From the NCBI GenBank assembly GCA_050486205.1, contig JBJHCW010000005.1, positions 1 to 64,000 of the forward strand: a stretch of DNA of 64,000 nt, read 5' to 3'. Under the pieces are notes generated by a model. The model worked only from the letters and a program-made list of their open reading frames with translations, ran no database searches and was not told where the DNA came from. Position numbers and translations under genes: made by a program. Below, in pieces: positions 43,051 to 52,751 of this stretch (its first letter is position 1; every line of letters begins with the position of its first letter). The stretch comes from PWQG01 sp050486205 (GTDB taxonomy: Bacteria; Pseudomonadota; Gammaproteobacteria; Pseudomonadales; Pseudohongiellaceae).

Positions 43051-43692
43051 ATGGTCGAACTGACAGGTAATATTCCCTTTATGTGGCGCCTCAGTGCTGA
43101 AACCAGCGAAGGTGGATGCCTGGTGTCTATGGTTGTGCCATTTGATACCGAGCACGATCGCAAGGACCTGACCATAGAGACCAGCGTCCTGAGCTTTTCT
43201 GCCGACACCTCCCGCTCCGAGCAGGAAGAGATGCTGGAGTGGAACCAGGATGACATCAGTCTGTTTCTGAAACTGGTTGCTCACGAGCAGCAGGGCGGCA
43301 CGGGCGAACCGGTCACTCCGGAAAGTGTACGGGTGGATCTGACGGATCCGGCCATCATCGAAATCATCCATGTGGTGGCCGCTGCAGGCTTTGGCATGGC
43401 ATTCACTTCTTACGGCGTGCTTGCCGAGTCCACTGGGCGTTATCCACCCCATGCCTGTGATGTGGGCAGTTTTGCCTCACTCAACACCGTGGATGGCTTC
43501 AAGCGCTGCGTGGTGGTGGATGTGGAAAGCGAGGATGCCGTGGTTGTGCTGCTGGATGAGGTGGATGTGGTCTCTGTGGGTGAATACGACGGACTGACCC
43601 GGCATGACCTGCTGATGGTCAAGCGCACTGACCTGTTGCACCCGGATTTTGCCAGTCAGGCAAGCCGCCCCCACTCAGCTGTCCTTCACTGA
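43051..43692 (+). CDS. Hypothetical protein downstream of the DnaA-box region
   Basis: 213 residues from ATG 43051, chosen because upstream codons translate regulatory DNA. An acidic, soluble protein with no signal peptide. It is an alpha/beta sequence with a C-terminal strand-rich part (VVVDVESEDAVVVLLDEVDV). No family recognised. Its 3' end overlaps the convergent mscS gene by 18 bases. The long AT-rich leader suggests substantial regulation. Confidence 0.6.
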   Translation: MVELTGNIPFMWRLSAETSEGGCLVSMVVPFDTEHDRKDLTIETSVLSFSADTSRSEQEEMLEWNQDDISLFLKLVAHEQQGGTGEPVTPESVRVDLTDPAIIEIIHVVAAAGFGMAFTSYGVLAESTGRYPPHACDVGSFASLNTVDGFKRCVVVDVESEDAVVVLLDEVDVVSVGEYDGLTRHDLLMVKRTDLLHPDFASQASRPHSAVLH

Positions 43693-44601
43693 GCGCTGCT
43701 CCTGTGTGTTGTTGCCTTCTGCGGTAGTTGTGCCCTGTCCAGGCTCGACATCGGGTTTGCTTACCCGCAGGTCACTGTCCACCAGGCGGATGGGCAGGGG
43801 TGCACTTTCTGCACCGGTGTAGAAGGTGACGTGTGGGAACGGAATCTCGATACCTGCTGCATCAAAAGCCAGTTTCACCTCCTCCTGCATGCTGTTTCGC
43901 AGCGCCAGGAAATTCTCCCGTATGGACCACACTGCAAACATGATGTCGATGGAGGAATTGTTGAAGCCCTGCAGTACCACCATGGGTGCCGGTTCGTCCA
44001 GGCATAGCGGGTTGCGCTTGGCCACCTCCAGAAGTACCTGGCGCGCCTTGTTGATGTCTGAGCGGTAGGCAATGCCTACAGTCAGGTCAAATCGCCGGAT
44101 CGGGAACTTTGTGATGGTGCGCACTTCGGAGCGGATGATGGTCTCGTTGGGAATACGCACAAACAGGTTGTCGAAGGTGCGCAGTTTCACCGACAGCAGA
44201 TCAATTGAAAGCACTTCGCCTGTAGTGCCATTGACCGTGATGATGTCGCCAATCTGGAAAGCTTCCTCACTGAGCACAAACAACCCCGAAATCAGGTTGG
44301 ATGCCGAGGTCTGGGCAGCAAAACCCAACGCCACCGACACAATGCCAGCAGTGCCCAGCAGCACACCCAGCTGGAAGCCCATCTGGTACAGCGCGGTGAC
44401 CAGAAACATGATCATCACTGCCCAGAAAATGCCCTTGGTCAGCAGCACCTTGTGATGAGCACTGATCACCGTGGGGCCCAATCGTTTGCTCAGATTGCTG
44501 GCAAGCCGGGCCACCAGCCAGCCGAGCATCAGAATGATGACAGCTCGTATGAGATTGCCCCAAAGCTCACTTTCCGGATTGAAAATGGTTGAAAAGTCCA
44601 T
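43675..44601 (-). CDS. Small-conductance mechanosensitive channel, MscS family
   Basis: 308 residues. Three N-terminal membrane helices (about 13-35, 55-75 and 80-105) include the pore helix TM3 (GVLLGTAGIVSVALGFAAQT). The beta domain (FQIGDIITVNGTTGEVLSID) and the cytoplasmic cage follow. It opens under hypo-osmotic shock and releases solutes. It starts 12 bases after a DUF432-like gene, so the two are one operon. Confidence 0.93.
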   Translation of the reverse strand: MDFSTIFNPESELWGNLIRAVIILMLGWLVARLASNLSKRLGPTVISAHHKVLLTKGIFWAVMIMFLVTALYQMGFQLGVLLGTAGIVSVALGFAAQTSASNLISGLFVLSEEAFQIGDIITVNGTTGEVLSIDLLSVKLRTFDNLFVRIPNETIIRSEVRTITKFPIRRFDLTVGIAYRSDINKARQVLLEVAKRNPLCLDEPAPMVVLQGFNNSSIDIMFAVWSIRENFLALRNSMQEEVKLAFDAAGIEIPFPHVTFYTGAESAPLPIRLVDSDLRVSKPDVEPGQGTTTAEGNNTQEQRSVKDS

Positions 44602-44613
44602 GTCGGATTCCGC

Positions 44614-45447
44614 CTAGCTGAGAAACAGATTGATTGCGCGTGAGAAGAACTGTTTCTTGTGCACGCGTCGCGCTGTGGCCACCAGATCATCCTTGCTGTG
44701 GTCCTCCTCGGCGCTGAGTTTGACCTGGGTATTTTCGTCGTTGGCCTGCAGCGTGATGTCAATGGATGAGGTGATGTAGTGCCCATCCGACTGGCGCCGG
44801 TACAGAGTCAGCAGAGGCAGGGGCACATTGATGCGATCCAGCACCAGTTGCTTGCTGCCAAAATTGCTGATCTGTATGGGCGTTGTGGCCTTGAATGGCG
44901 GCTGTTCCAGGTTCTCCAGATCCAGTCGGGCGCGGGTGCTGTCCGAGTAGGACAGCTCGCCGGGGCCGGTCCGCAAGCCGAACCAGGTGTCTGACAATCG
45001 CAGGCTGGGCAGCTCCAGCAACTTGCGTGCGCCAATGATGATTTCCACATATACCGGTGTGCTGACGTAGATGCGCGTCCGCGCACCGGGCAGCAGGTTG
45101 ATCGGCGAATACGGTTGCGAGACTACCGGGCGGTCGGCGAGCAGCGCCTTGAAGCTCACTTCGCCGGCCTCGTCCGGCAGCACGTATCGTTGCCGGATTT
45201 CTTCGCCGAACTCCAGCGTTGACCTGCCTGGCACTGGGCGCCAGTGCATATGGGTCAGCAGCCATTCGTGTGGCTGTCGTTTGATGTCCAGATGCAATTG
45301 ACCGATCTCCAGTCGGATGCTCTCGCCAACGGCCAGCTGCACCGGCGCCTTGGGCAATGTCTCGGTAAACGTTACGGTGGCAGCTTCGGTTGCCTTGTTC
45401 ACGGGATTCCTGTTAAGTTTAGTGGGCGTTGTAGCCAACTTTCGCAT
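44614..45447 (-). CDS. DUF432-like protein, partner of the MscS channel
   Basis: 277 residues, soluble and strand-rich. The stretches SPINLLPGARTRIYVSTPVY and RLSDTWFGLRTGPGELSYSD match what I remember of DUF432, a family often encoded beside MscS-type channels in archaea and bacteria. No signal peptide, so probably cytoplasmic and able to act on the channel's cytoplasmic cage; that is inference. The start at 45447 is supported by an operon layout with mscS directly downstream. Confidence 0.6.
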   Translation of the reverse strand: MRKLATTPTKLNRNPVNKATEAATVTFTETLPKAPVQLAVGESIRLEIGQLHLDIKRQPHEWLLTHMHWRPVPGRSTLEFGEEIRQRYVLPDEAGEVSFKALLADRPVVSQPYSPINLLPGARTRIYVSTPVYVEIIIGARKLLELPSLRLSDTWFGLRTGPGELSYSDSTRARLDLENLEQPPFKATTPIQISNFGSKQLVLDRINVPLPLLTLYRRQSDGHYITSSIDITLQANDENTQVKLSAEEDHSKDDLVATARRVHKKQFFSRAINLFLS

Positions 45448-45537
45448 TTGTCTGTGATGGCCAACAATGTAACCATCTGGCGACAGAAAAACAATTGAAG
45501 GATCCCGATCAGAGGATCCGAAGAGGGCGGCTTCGAG

Positions 45538-47223
45538 GTGAATTCATTAACGAATCTTAAGAGGCTGTTGTCAGCACGCCATTGGACTGCCTGTGCTTCG
45601 GTCCTGCTGGCCGTGGTGATGACAACGGGCCTGACTGCATGTGGCGGCTCGGAAGAGCGTGGTTATGCCGACAACGCGCCGCCGGATGATCCCGGTCCAC
45701 CGCAATATGGTGGTCATGTTTCCATTGCACTGGAAGGCGAAACCAATAACTGGTTGCCCGGTCGCGGCAATCTTGTGGCACCTGCTGCCCTTACCGTGGC
45801 AGTGGCACTTTTTGATCCCCTTGTCCGAATTGATCACGAAGGCCGATTCCGTCCCTACCTGGCCGAGTCCATCGAACCCAATGACAGTTTTGACGTCTGG
45901 ACCATGCGTCTGCGCCCCGGTGTCACCTTCCATGACGGCACGCCGCTGGACGCTGAAGCCATCAAGTGGAACTTCGACAACCTTCACAAACGCCCCGGTT
46001 CGGTCACCTGGGGCTCGATACGTGATGTGGAGCGGGTGGAGATCATTGATGAGCTCACCGTGGCCTATCATCTGGGCAAGGCCATGGTGCCGTTTCCCGA
46101 TATTCTCACCCGCGCCGTGGGTTGGCCAGTGTCTCCCACCGCCGTGCAGCGCATGGGTGATGATGCGGGCATGAACCCGGTGGGCACCGGTCCGTTTGTG
46201 CTGGAAAGCTGGCGACGCGATGATCGTATGGTGCTGCGCCGCAATGACAATTACTGGCAGCCGGGCCAACCCTATCTGGACGGTATCACCTTCCGCCCCC
46301 TGCCCGATGAGGATGCCCGTGTGGCCAGCCTCATTTCCCGGGACATGGACGTGATACAGACCCTGCGCCAGCACATTGTGGATCGTCTGCGTCGCACGCC
46401 GGGTATTCACCTGTATGAACAGATCGGTGACAGCAGCGGCAGTGCCATTTTTAATACCCGCCGCCCGCCGGTGGACGATGTACGCATTCGTCGCTCACTG
46501 GCCTATGCACTTGACCCCGAAGCGTTGGTGGACGTGCTCGGAGGCCGTGGCATCACCCCGGTGCAGACCCAGTACTTCAATCAGGAAAGCCCCTGGTACT
46601 CCGAGCGCGTGGCCGAGATGTGGCCACGCAACAATCCCGAGCGTGCCATCGAGCTGATGCAGGACTACATGAACGATCCGCAGCGTTCCGATGGGCGCGC
46701 CGTGGGTGAGCCGGTTGCCATAGAACTGTTGTGCCTGCCCGAACAGAGCCTGATTGATCTTGCCCAGATGTACCAGGCGTTCTGGCGGGGTGTCGGCTAC
46801 GAAGTGCGTCTGCGTCAGGTGGAGCAGGCTACCCAGGTGCAGAGTGCGATCTCGGGAGACTACATGATCAACTGCTGGCGATCAGGTAACGAGCAGGACC
46901 CCTATATTATCCTGACCAATGACTTTGGTCCGCCGGATGAGCAGCCACTGAACTACACCAATTTCACCCATCCGGAGCTGGATGAGCTCATTGATGCGTT
47001 GGGTCGCGAGCCCGTATTCGAGCGCCGATACGAAATTGCCGAGCAGATCATGATGCTGTTCGCACGTGAAGTGCCCAATACCTGGACCGGTGCCACACCG
47101 GGCGCGGTAGCGGTGCGACCGGAAGTGCGCAACATACGCGACTGGGTGTTCCCGGATGGCACCCCTGGCAATGGTATACCACAGGGACAAGTGACATGGT
47201 CACAGATATGGCTGGCCGAATAG
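45538..47223 (+). CDS. Peptide/nickel-type ABC transporter substrate-binding lipoprotein
   Basis: 561 residues from GTG 45538. The lipobox TGLTAC gives a lipid-anchored periplasmic protein of the SBP_bac_5 (DppA/OppA) family. Motifs include FDPLVRIDHEGRFRPYLAES, the signature WTMRLRPGVTFHDGTPLDAE, and MNPVGTGPFVLESW. It delivers a peptide or other cationic solute to the permeases encoded next. The specificity is unknown. First gene of a five-gene transport operon, four bases before the first permease. Confidence 0.93.
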   Translation: MNSLTNLKRLLSARHWTACASVLLAVVMTTGLTACGGSEERGYADNAPPDDPGPPQYGGHVSIALEGETNNWLPGRGNLVAPAALTVAVALFDPLVRIDHEGRFRPYLAESIEPNDSFDVWTMRLRPGVTFHDGTPLDAEAIKWNFDNLHKRPGSVTWGSIRDVERVEIIDELTVAYHLGKAMVPFPDILTRAVGWPVSPTAVQRMGDDAGMNPVGTGPFVLESWRRDDRMVLRRNDNYWQPGQPYLDGITFRPLPDEDARVASLISRDMDVIQTLRQHIVDRLRRTPGIHLYEQIGDSSGSAIFNTRRPPVDDVRIRRSLAYALDPEALVDVLGGRGITPVQTQYFNQESPWYSERVAEMWPRNNPERAIELMQDYMNDPQRSDGRAVGEPVAIELLCLPEQSLIDLAQMYQAFWRGVGYEVRLRQVEQATQVQSAISGDYMINCWRSGNEQDPYIILTNDFGPPDEQPLNYTNFTHPELDELIDALGREPVFERRYEIAEQIMMLFAREVPNTWTGATPGAVAVRPEVRNIRDWVFPDGTPGNGIPQGQVTWSQIWLAE

Positions 47224-47227
47224 CACA

Positions 47228-48175
47228 ATGAGAATATTGCTGCGCAAACTGCCCTGGCTGGTGGGTACACTGTTTGCCGTTTCCTTTCTGACCTTTTTGC
47301 TGGTCAGCCTGTTGCCGGGTGATCCGGCGGTGCAGATACTGGGTGCCCAGGGGGTTTCGCCCGAAGCTGTTGCGCAGCTGCGCGAGGACATGGGTCTGGA
47401 CCGACCCATGCCGGTGCGTTATCTGGACTGGATAGGCAGTGCCCTGACCGGTGACCTGGGCCGTTCGCCGTTGACCGGGCAATCGGTCAGCGAAGCCATC
47501 ATGACCCGCTTGCCGGTGACGCTGCAGCTGGGCGGCATGGCCATACTCATTGCGCTCGCGCTTGCCATTCCGCTGGCCATGCTGTCTGCCTACTATCAGG
47601 GCAGCCTGCTGGACCGGATCATCACCGGCGCCAGTTTTACACTCATGTCCATTCCGGCCTTCATGATGGCCATTTTCCTGATCCTCATTTTTGCGGTCAT
47701 GCTGGGCTGGTTGCCTGCCACTGGCTGGGTGCCGGTCAGCGCGGATCCGATAGCCAATCTACGCGGCGCGCTGTTGCCGGCACTATCCCTGGCCATGGTA
47801 GAACTGGCACTTTATACACGACTGCTGCGCAGTGACCTGATTGGCACCCTGCAGCAGGACTACATCACCCTGGCCCGGGCCAAGGGGGTGTCCACTCCGC
47901 GTATTCTGGCTGCCCATGCCCTGCGACCTTCCTCTTTTTCACTCATGACCGTGGTGGGTCTGCAGTTGGGTGGTGTGATCAGCGGCGCCATTATCATTGA
48001 AGAAATATTCGCCTTGCCCGGCGTCGGGCGCCTGCTGTACCAGTCCATCCTGCAGCGTGATTTTCTTATGGTGCAGGGCATTGTGCTGTTTATTGCTGTG
48101 GCCTACGTGACCATCAATTTTATTGTGGATCTGTGTTATTCCTGGCTGGACCCAAGGGTGCGATATGCGGACTAG
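47228..48175 (+). CDS. Peptide ABC transporter permease, DppB type
   Basis: 315 residues with six membrane helices. The N-terminus RILLRKLPWLVGTLFAVSFL and LLPGDPAVQILG are DppB-typical. The EAA loop near YITLARAKGVSTPRILAAHA contacts the ATPase, and PGVGRLLYQSI is the conserved end. It forms the channel with the DppC-type permease, whose start overlaps its stop. Confidence 0.95.
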   Translation: MRILLRKLPWLVGTLFAVSFLTFLLVSLLPGDPAVQILGAQGVSPEAVAQLREDMGLDRPMPVRYLDWIGSALTGDLGRSPLTGQSVSEAIMTRLPVTLQLGGMAILIALALAIPLAMLSAYYQGSLLDRIITGASFTLMSIPAFMMAIFLILIFAVMLGWLPATGWVPVSADPIANLRGALLPALSLAMVELALYTRLLRSDLIGTLQQDYITLARAKGVSTPRILAAHALRPSSFSLMTVVGLQLGGVISGAIIIEEIFALPGVGRLLYQSILQRDFLMVQGIVLFIAVAYVTINFIVDLCYSWLDPRVRYAD

Positions 48176-49085
48176 CATCAGTGAAGCCCGGAACAAGGCA
48201 TTTGCCAGTGACAGCGAAGCACCGGTTTCCACAGAGCTGGCAGGGGCTGGCCGGCGCAAGCCGCGCAGGGGCGCCGGCTTTGGCTGGAGCTTCTGGCTGG
48301 CCACGGCCTGGCTGGGGCTGGTGGCATTCTGCGCGGTGTTTGCCAATTTATTGCCGATCCAGGATCCGCTTGCGCCCATGGTGGCCAGCCGACTGACACC
48401 ACCCTCGGTCGAAAACCTGCTCGGCACAGACGGTCTGGGCCGCGACATACTGGCGCGGCTCATTCACGGTTCACGTGTGTCCGTAGTCATTGCGCTGAGC
48501 GCCGTGAGCATAGGTATGCTTATCGGTGGCTCGATAGGAGTAATGGCCGGGTATTTCAGAGGCCGCTTCGAGAAAATTGTCATGTCCGTGCTGGACGTGA
48601 TCCTGGCATTTCCCTGGTTGGTACTGCTCCTGGCACTGGTGGCCTTTATTGGCCAGAGCCTGTTTGCCATCGCCTGTGCCATCGGGCTTTTGTGGGTGCC
48701 GGCATACGCAAGGGTTGCCCGTGCCAACACCCTCGCTGTGGCCCAGCGTGAATTTGTGCTTGCTGCCAAGGCAATGGGAGCCAGGTCTCCCCGTATATTG
48801 CTGCGCGAAATCCTGCCCAACGTGATATTACCCGTCATGGCTTACGCACTGGTGGCCATGGGCCTGGTGATCATTGTGGAAACCGCGTTGGCCTTTCTTG
48901 GCCTGAGCGTGGAAGCGCCGCAACCCACCTGGGGCGGTATGATCTCCGAGGGGCGTCGCCACATGACCACTACCGCTCATATTGCGCTGATTCCTTCATT
49001 GGCCATGCTGTTCACGGTGTTGTCGCTGAACCTTGTAGGTGACCGCCTGCGCAGCCGTTTTGATGTTCGGGGGTCAAATCTGTGA
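48165..49085 (+). CDS. Peptide ABC transporter permease, DppC type
   Basis: 306 residues from ATG 48165, overlapping the previous gene by 11 bases. A cytoplasmic N-terminal tail (about 45 residues, rich in charged residues) precedes the OppC_N helix. Family motifs are LLGTDGLGRDILARLIHGSR and the EAA loop EFVLAAKAMGARSPRILLRE. There are six membrane helices. It overlaps the first ATPase gene by four bases. Confidence 0.95.
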   Translation: MRTSISEARNKAFASDSEAPVSTELAGAGRRKPRRGAGFGWSFWLATAWLGLVAFCAVFANLLPIQDPLAPMVASRLTPPSVENLLGTDGLGRDILARLIHGSRVSVVIALSAVSIGMLIGGSIGVMAGYFRGRFEKIVMSVLDVILAFPWLVLLLALVAFIGQSLFAIACAIGLLWVPAYARVARANTLAVAQREFVLAAKAMGARSPRILLREILPNVILPVMAYALVAMGLVIIVETALAFLGLSVEAPQPTWGGMISEGRRHMTTTAHIALIPSLAMLFTVLSLNLVGDRLRSRFDVRGSNL

Positions 49086-50170
49086 CAGACATGGCTGGTA
49101 CAGACAGCTCGGCTGCACTGCTGGAAGTGCAGGACCTGAAGACCTGGTTTGATACCCCCGGCGGTGTGGTGCACGCCGTGGATGGTGTGTCCTTCACGCT
49201 GCACCGTGGCCAGACCCTGGGTGTGGTGGGGGAGTCCGGCTCCGGCAAAAGCATTCTTTCCCGCTCCATCATGAACATCCTGCCGAGGCGCAACACACTG
49301 CGCGCCGGGGGCAGGGTGCTGTTCCGTGGTGAGGACATCTACCGGCTCAGCGCACGGGACATGCGGCGCCTGTGGGGTCCGGAACTGGCCATGGTGTTCC
49401 AGGACCCGATGACAGCGTTGAACCCGGTGTTGCGGGTTGGTGACCAGATTGTGGAGCCCTTGCGCCTGCATCTGGGTCTGGGCCGTGGTGAAGCTCGGGC
49501 GCGTGCCATCGAGCTGCTCAGGAGTGTGGGCATACCCGCTGCAGAAAAGCGCATTGATGTGTATCCGCACCAGCTCTCTGGCGGCATGCGTCAGCGGGTG
49601 ATCATTGCCATTGCCATGGCCTGCAGCCCTTCACTGCTGATTGCCGATGAACCGACCACTGCGCTGGATGTCACGGTGCAGAAGCAGATACTGGATCTGC
49701 TTGCCGAGCAGCAGCAGAGACGCAATATGGGCATGATCCTGGTCACCCACGATCTGGGTGTGGTGGCCGCGCGCAGTGATGCCATAGGTGTGATGTATGC
49801 AGGCCAGTTTGTGGAGTACGCGCCCACCAGAACCCTGTTCCGGGAAATGCGGCATCCTTACACTGAAGCACTGCTCAATTCCATTCCGCGCCTGCGTCAC
49901 CCGGCGCACTCACGCCTGCAGGCCATTCCGGGCAGACCACCCCAGCTCACCGAGCCGCCACCAGCTTGCCGCTTTGCGCCAAGATGCCGCTATGCCCAGG
50001 CGCGTTGCCTGAGCGAAGATCCGCCCGTCAGCGAAGCCGGCAGCGGGCATCGATACGCCTGTTTCTATCCGGTAGGTACCGAAGCCGGTCATAAAGCATT
50101 GGCGGACAATGTGCAGGCCGGTCGCAGCGCCGCGGGTATTGCAGTGACAGAAATCAGGGAGGCTGGTTGA
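49082..50170 (+). CDS. Peptide ABC transporter ATPase, DppD/OppD type
   Basis: 362 residues starting at GTG 49082. Walker A GESGSGKS, signature LSGGMRQR, Walker B LLIADEPTTALD and the H-loop THDLG are all intact. The C-terminal oligopeptide-transporter extension includes CRFAPRCRYAQARC, the cysteine cluster that in some relatives binds an iron-sulfur cluster. Its stop overlaps the next start (TGATG). Confidence 0.96.
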   Translation: MTDMAGTDSSAALLEVQDLKTWFDTPGGVVHAVDGVSFTLHRGQTLGVVGESGSGKSILSRSIMNILPRRNTLRAGGRVLFRGEDIYRLSARDMRRLWGPELAMVFQDPMTALNPVLRVGDQIVEPLRLHLGLGRGEARARAIELLRSVGIPAAEKRIDVYPHQLSGGMRQRVIIAIAMACSPSLLIADEPTTALDVTVQKQILDLLAEQQQRRNMGMILVTHDLGVVAARSDAIGVMYAGQFVEYAPTRTLFREMRHPYTEALLNSIPRLRHPAHSRLQAIPGRPPQLTEPPPACRFAPRCRYAQARCLSEDPPVSEAGSGHRYACFYPVGTEAGHKALADNVQAGRSAAGIAVTEIREAG

Positions 50171-51186
50171 TGGCTGATTTATCGAAAGCTGCCAGCCCAT
50201 CCCAGGCTCCGGGCACGGCCCTGCGCGACCGGGATGACATTGTGTTGCGGGTGGAAAATCTGGTGGTCAATTTCAACGTGGGGGGACAGGTGGTGCAGGC
50301 TGTGTCCGACATCAGTTTTGACCTGGCACGCGGCGAAACCCTGGGCCTGGTGGGTGAGTCCGGTTGTGGTAAAACCACCGCCGGCCGGGCCATCATGCAG
50401 TTGCCACCGCCCACCGCCGGCCGCATCCTGTTCCAGGATCAGGACATGACCGGCCTGCAGGGGGAAGCCCTGCGGCGCACGCGCACCGGCCTGCAGATGA
50501 TCTTCCAGGACCCGGTGTCCTCCCTGAACCCGCGGCGCAAGGTGCGCGACATCATAGCCGAAGGGCTCACTATCTGGCAGCGCGACAATACTGATCAGCG
50601 TGTGGCCGAGGTCATGGAAGCGGTGGGGCTGGATCCCGCCGTGGCCGACAGGCGTCCCCACGAATTTTCCGGCGGCCAGTGCCAGCGCATCTGCATTGCC
50701 CGCTCCCTGGCACTGGACCCCCAGGTACTCATTTGTGACGAACCGGTATCAGCCCTGGATGTCTCCGTGCAGGCGCAGATCCTGAACCTGCTGGAAGACA
50801 TGAAGGCTCGCTATCAGCTCACCATGCTGTTTGTGGCCCATGACCTGGCCGTGGTCAAACACATCAGTGATCGTGTGGCCGTGATGTACCTGGGAAAACT
50901 CTGCGAAATCGGCAACGCAGGATCCCTGTTCGCCCGACCCGCCCACCCCTACACCCGTGCACTGCTGGCCTCCATTCCCGACCCTGACGTGGCCCTGCAG
51001 GACGAGGAGGTGGTCCCCGGTGTGCCACCACTTTCCGGCGAACTGCCGTCGCCGGCTGCCCCGCCTTCAGGGTGCCGGTTTCGCACACGGTGTCCGAAGG
51101 CGGAGGCGAAGTGTGCGGAGGAGGAGCCGCGGATGGAGTTGATTGCGACGGATCATTATGTGGCTTGTCATTATCCGGAGGGGTAG
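50170..51186 (+). CDS. Peptide ABC transporter ATPase, DppF/OppF type
   Basis: 338 residues from ATG 50170 in the overlap with the upstream ATPase gene. Walker A GESGCGKT, signature FSGGQCQR, Walker B LICDEPVSALD, and the H-loop AHDLA. The C-terminal cysteine cluster CRFRTRCPKAEAKC is present. It dimerises with the DppD-type ATPase to power import. Last gene of the operon; no clear hairpin terminator follows within 200 bases. Confidence 0.96.
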   Translation: MADLSKAASPSQAPGTALRDRDDIVLRVENLVVNFNVGGQVVQAVSDISFDLARGETLGLVGESGCGKTTAGRAIMQLPPPTAGRILFQDQDMTGLQGEALRRTRTGLQMIFQDPVSSLNPRRKVRDIIAEGLTIWQRDNTDQRVAEVMEAVGLDPAVADRRPHEFSGGQCQRICIARSLALDPQVLICDEPVSALDVSVQAQILNLLEDMKARYQLTMLFVAHDLAVVKHISDRVAVMYLGKLCEIGNAGSLFARPAHPYTRALLASIPDPDVALQDEEVVPGVPPLSGELPSPAAPPSGCRFRTRCPKAEAKCAEEEPRMELIATDHYVACHYPEG

Positions 51187-51402
51187 GGGAGGCAGGCGTT
51201 TGCGCCCGGGTTAACAGGTGGGCGCGCTATGACCGCTTACTGGAATTGCAACACGCGATACTGGATGCGCGTTTCCACGAATACACCTGCCGCCTGTGTA
51301 GCCTTCGGTTTTGTGCTCATCCATCCTGAATCGGGACTTGCATAGGTCAATGCCCCACTTTGGTGTGGCTGCTGTTTTCGTGGGTTTGCTGTCAGGCTCG
51401 AA

Positions 51403-51738
51403 TCAGCTGTTGATGAACCCGAACTTGCCTTCGAAGAACTCGCCGATCACCGGAATCGGCTCGCGCTTCTCATTGATCGCATTGAGCAGCCCGATCACCC
51501 ACAGGATGATAATGCCCAGGTTGAGCACCAACACCAGTAGCCCGAGAATGCTGATCATTGCGGTCAGGATATTGCCGATGATCGACAAACCAATGGCGAC
51601 CACGATCAGGCCGAGACTCTGCTCGATGTGATAACCGGCCATCGCCGACTTGTCGTCCTTGCCCTTGTGGATGACAAAAGCGATGATCCAGCCGATGATG
51701 GTGATGTAGGCAACGATGCCAATGGCCTTGTTCGACAT
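51403..51738 (-). CDS. Small membrane protein, DUF4870/Tic20-like
   Basis: 111 residues with three or four membrane helices. The YHIEQSLGLIVVAIGLSI segment, with a histidine near the helix start, and the C-terminal INEKREPIPVIGEFFEGKFG are typical of DUF4870-type proteins. Function unknown. Minus-strand single gene, divergent from nothing close. Confidence 0.8.
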   Translation of the reverse strand: MSNKAIGIVAYITIIGWIIAFVIHKGKDDKSAMAGYHIEQSLGLIVVAIGLSIIGNILTAMISILGLLVLVLNLGIIILWVIGLLNAINEKREPIPVIGEFFEGKFGFINS

Positions 51739-51803
51739 GCGGAATTGCTCCCTGATGTATGTGCAACGTGGCAGAAGTGGCGCGCCCTGAAGTGTACACG
51801 TAC

Positions 51804-52184
51804 CTACTCCACCACTTCTACCACAACATCTACAACTCCCGTGGCCGTGTCCGCAATACGCCCGAAGGCCGATCGCGACAGATCTATAATCCGCCCATCG
51901 ATAAACGGCCCGCGGTCATTGATCCGCACAACCACACTCCGGTCGTTTGCAACATTGGTCACCTTCACCCGTGTACCAAAAGGCAGTGTTCGGTGCGCCG
52001 CCGTACTGGACAGCTGATTGAACCGCTCCCCACTGGCCGTCTGCCGGAACTGATACTTCGTGGCATAAAACGATGCCTGGCCGCGTTCCGTATGCCCAAC
52101 AAGTTCCGGCGGCGACTGCACCGGGACGCTGGCGCAGCCGATCAGGAATACAGACAACAGTACCAGCAAAAACCCGTTTCTCAT
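51804..52184 (-). CDS. RlpA-like lipoprotein with double-psi barrel
   Basis: 126 residues from ATG 52184; upstream in-frame codons lack a signal and are rejected. Lipobox FLIGC. The DPBB/RlpA domain covers almost all of the mature part: GQASFYATKYQFRQTASGE, HRTLPFGTRVKVTNVAN, VRINDRGPFIDGRIIDLS. RlpA-type lytic transglycosylases cleave glycan strands stripped of peptides, often at the septum. It lacks the C-terminal SPOR domain of full RlpA, so septal targeting by SPOR is absent. Confidence 0.9.
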   Translation of the reverse strand: MRNGFLLVLLSVFLIGCASVPVQSPPELVGHTERGQASFYATKYQFRQTASGERFNQLSSTAAHRTLPFGTRVKVTNVANDRSVVVRINDRGPFIDGRIIDLSRSAFGRIADTATGVVDVVVEVVE

Positions 52185-52367
52185 CCGATATCCGCCTCCC
52201 ACGAGCAGTGCTTCTTTATCCTGGCGCACACAATCACCTGTGCCCGGCACTACCTTACACTGATGTGGTGTTGTACATCCAGTTGCACTCTTGCTTTGCG
52301 CCCTGTTCCGAGGCACTGTGGTCACGCAAGCGCGGCTGCCCACCTTCCGACTGATCGAGGTATCTTA

Positions 52368-52709
52368 ATGGACATCAATCGCAATGCACCTGCCATCGCC
52401 TCGGCCGAGGCGTACATTGACGCTCCTGTTTCTGTGGTGTGGGCCGTACAGACTGATCTCCTTTCGTGGCCGCAGTGGAATCCGGACGTCAGCTCAGTCA
52501 GTTTCGGCGGCTCCCTGGTACGGGGAACAGACTTTCAGTGGAAAGCGGGCGGTATGCCAATCAGTTCGACGTTACAGGTAGTGGATGAGGGGCTGCTCGT
52601 CCGGATTCTTGCTTTGCCAATGCGACGCATGCTCGCCACCACTCTTGAAAAGAATCTGGATGCCCTGAAGTCCGAAGCAGAGCGGCGTGCCCGAGACGGC
52701 GCGACGTAA
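52368..52709 (+). CDS. SRPBCC-family protein with internal deletion
   Basis: 113 residues. The N-terminal half (AEAYIDAPVSVVWAVQTDLL, WPQWNPDVSSV, LVRGTDFQWKAGG) is a START/SRPBCC polyketide-cyclase-like opening, and the C-terminal LKSEAER end is also typical. Between STLQVV and DEGLLVRIL about 30-40 residues that normally form the central strands are missing without a frame break. The protein may therefore be non-functional or a minimal variant. Neighbour of the esterase-like gene, 42 bases upstream. Confidence 0.65.
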   Translation: MDINRNAPAIASAEAYIDAPVSVVWAVQTDLLSWPQWNPDVSSVSFGGSLVRGTDFQWKAGGMPISSTLQVVDEGLLVRILALPMRRMLATTLEKNLDALKSEAERRARDGAT

Positions 52710-52751
52710 TTGACAGTGGGCGCAGGATTGGAGGCATTCGAATCTATCAAA

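Noticed and set aside
51187..51402. Gene between the peptide transporter and the DUF4870-like protein
   Set aside because: Short frames only, without ribosome sites or recognisable similarity.
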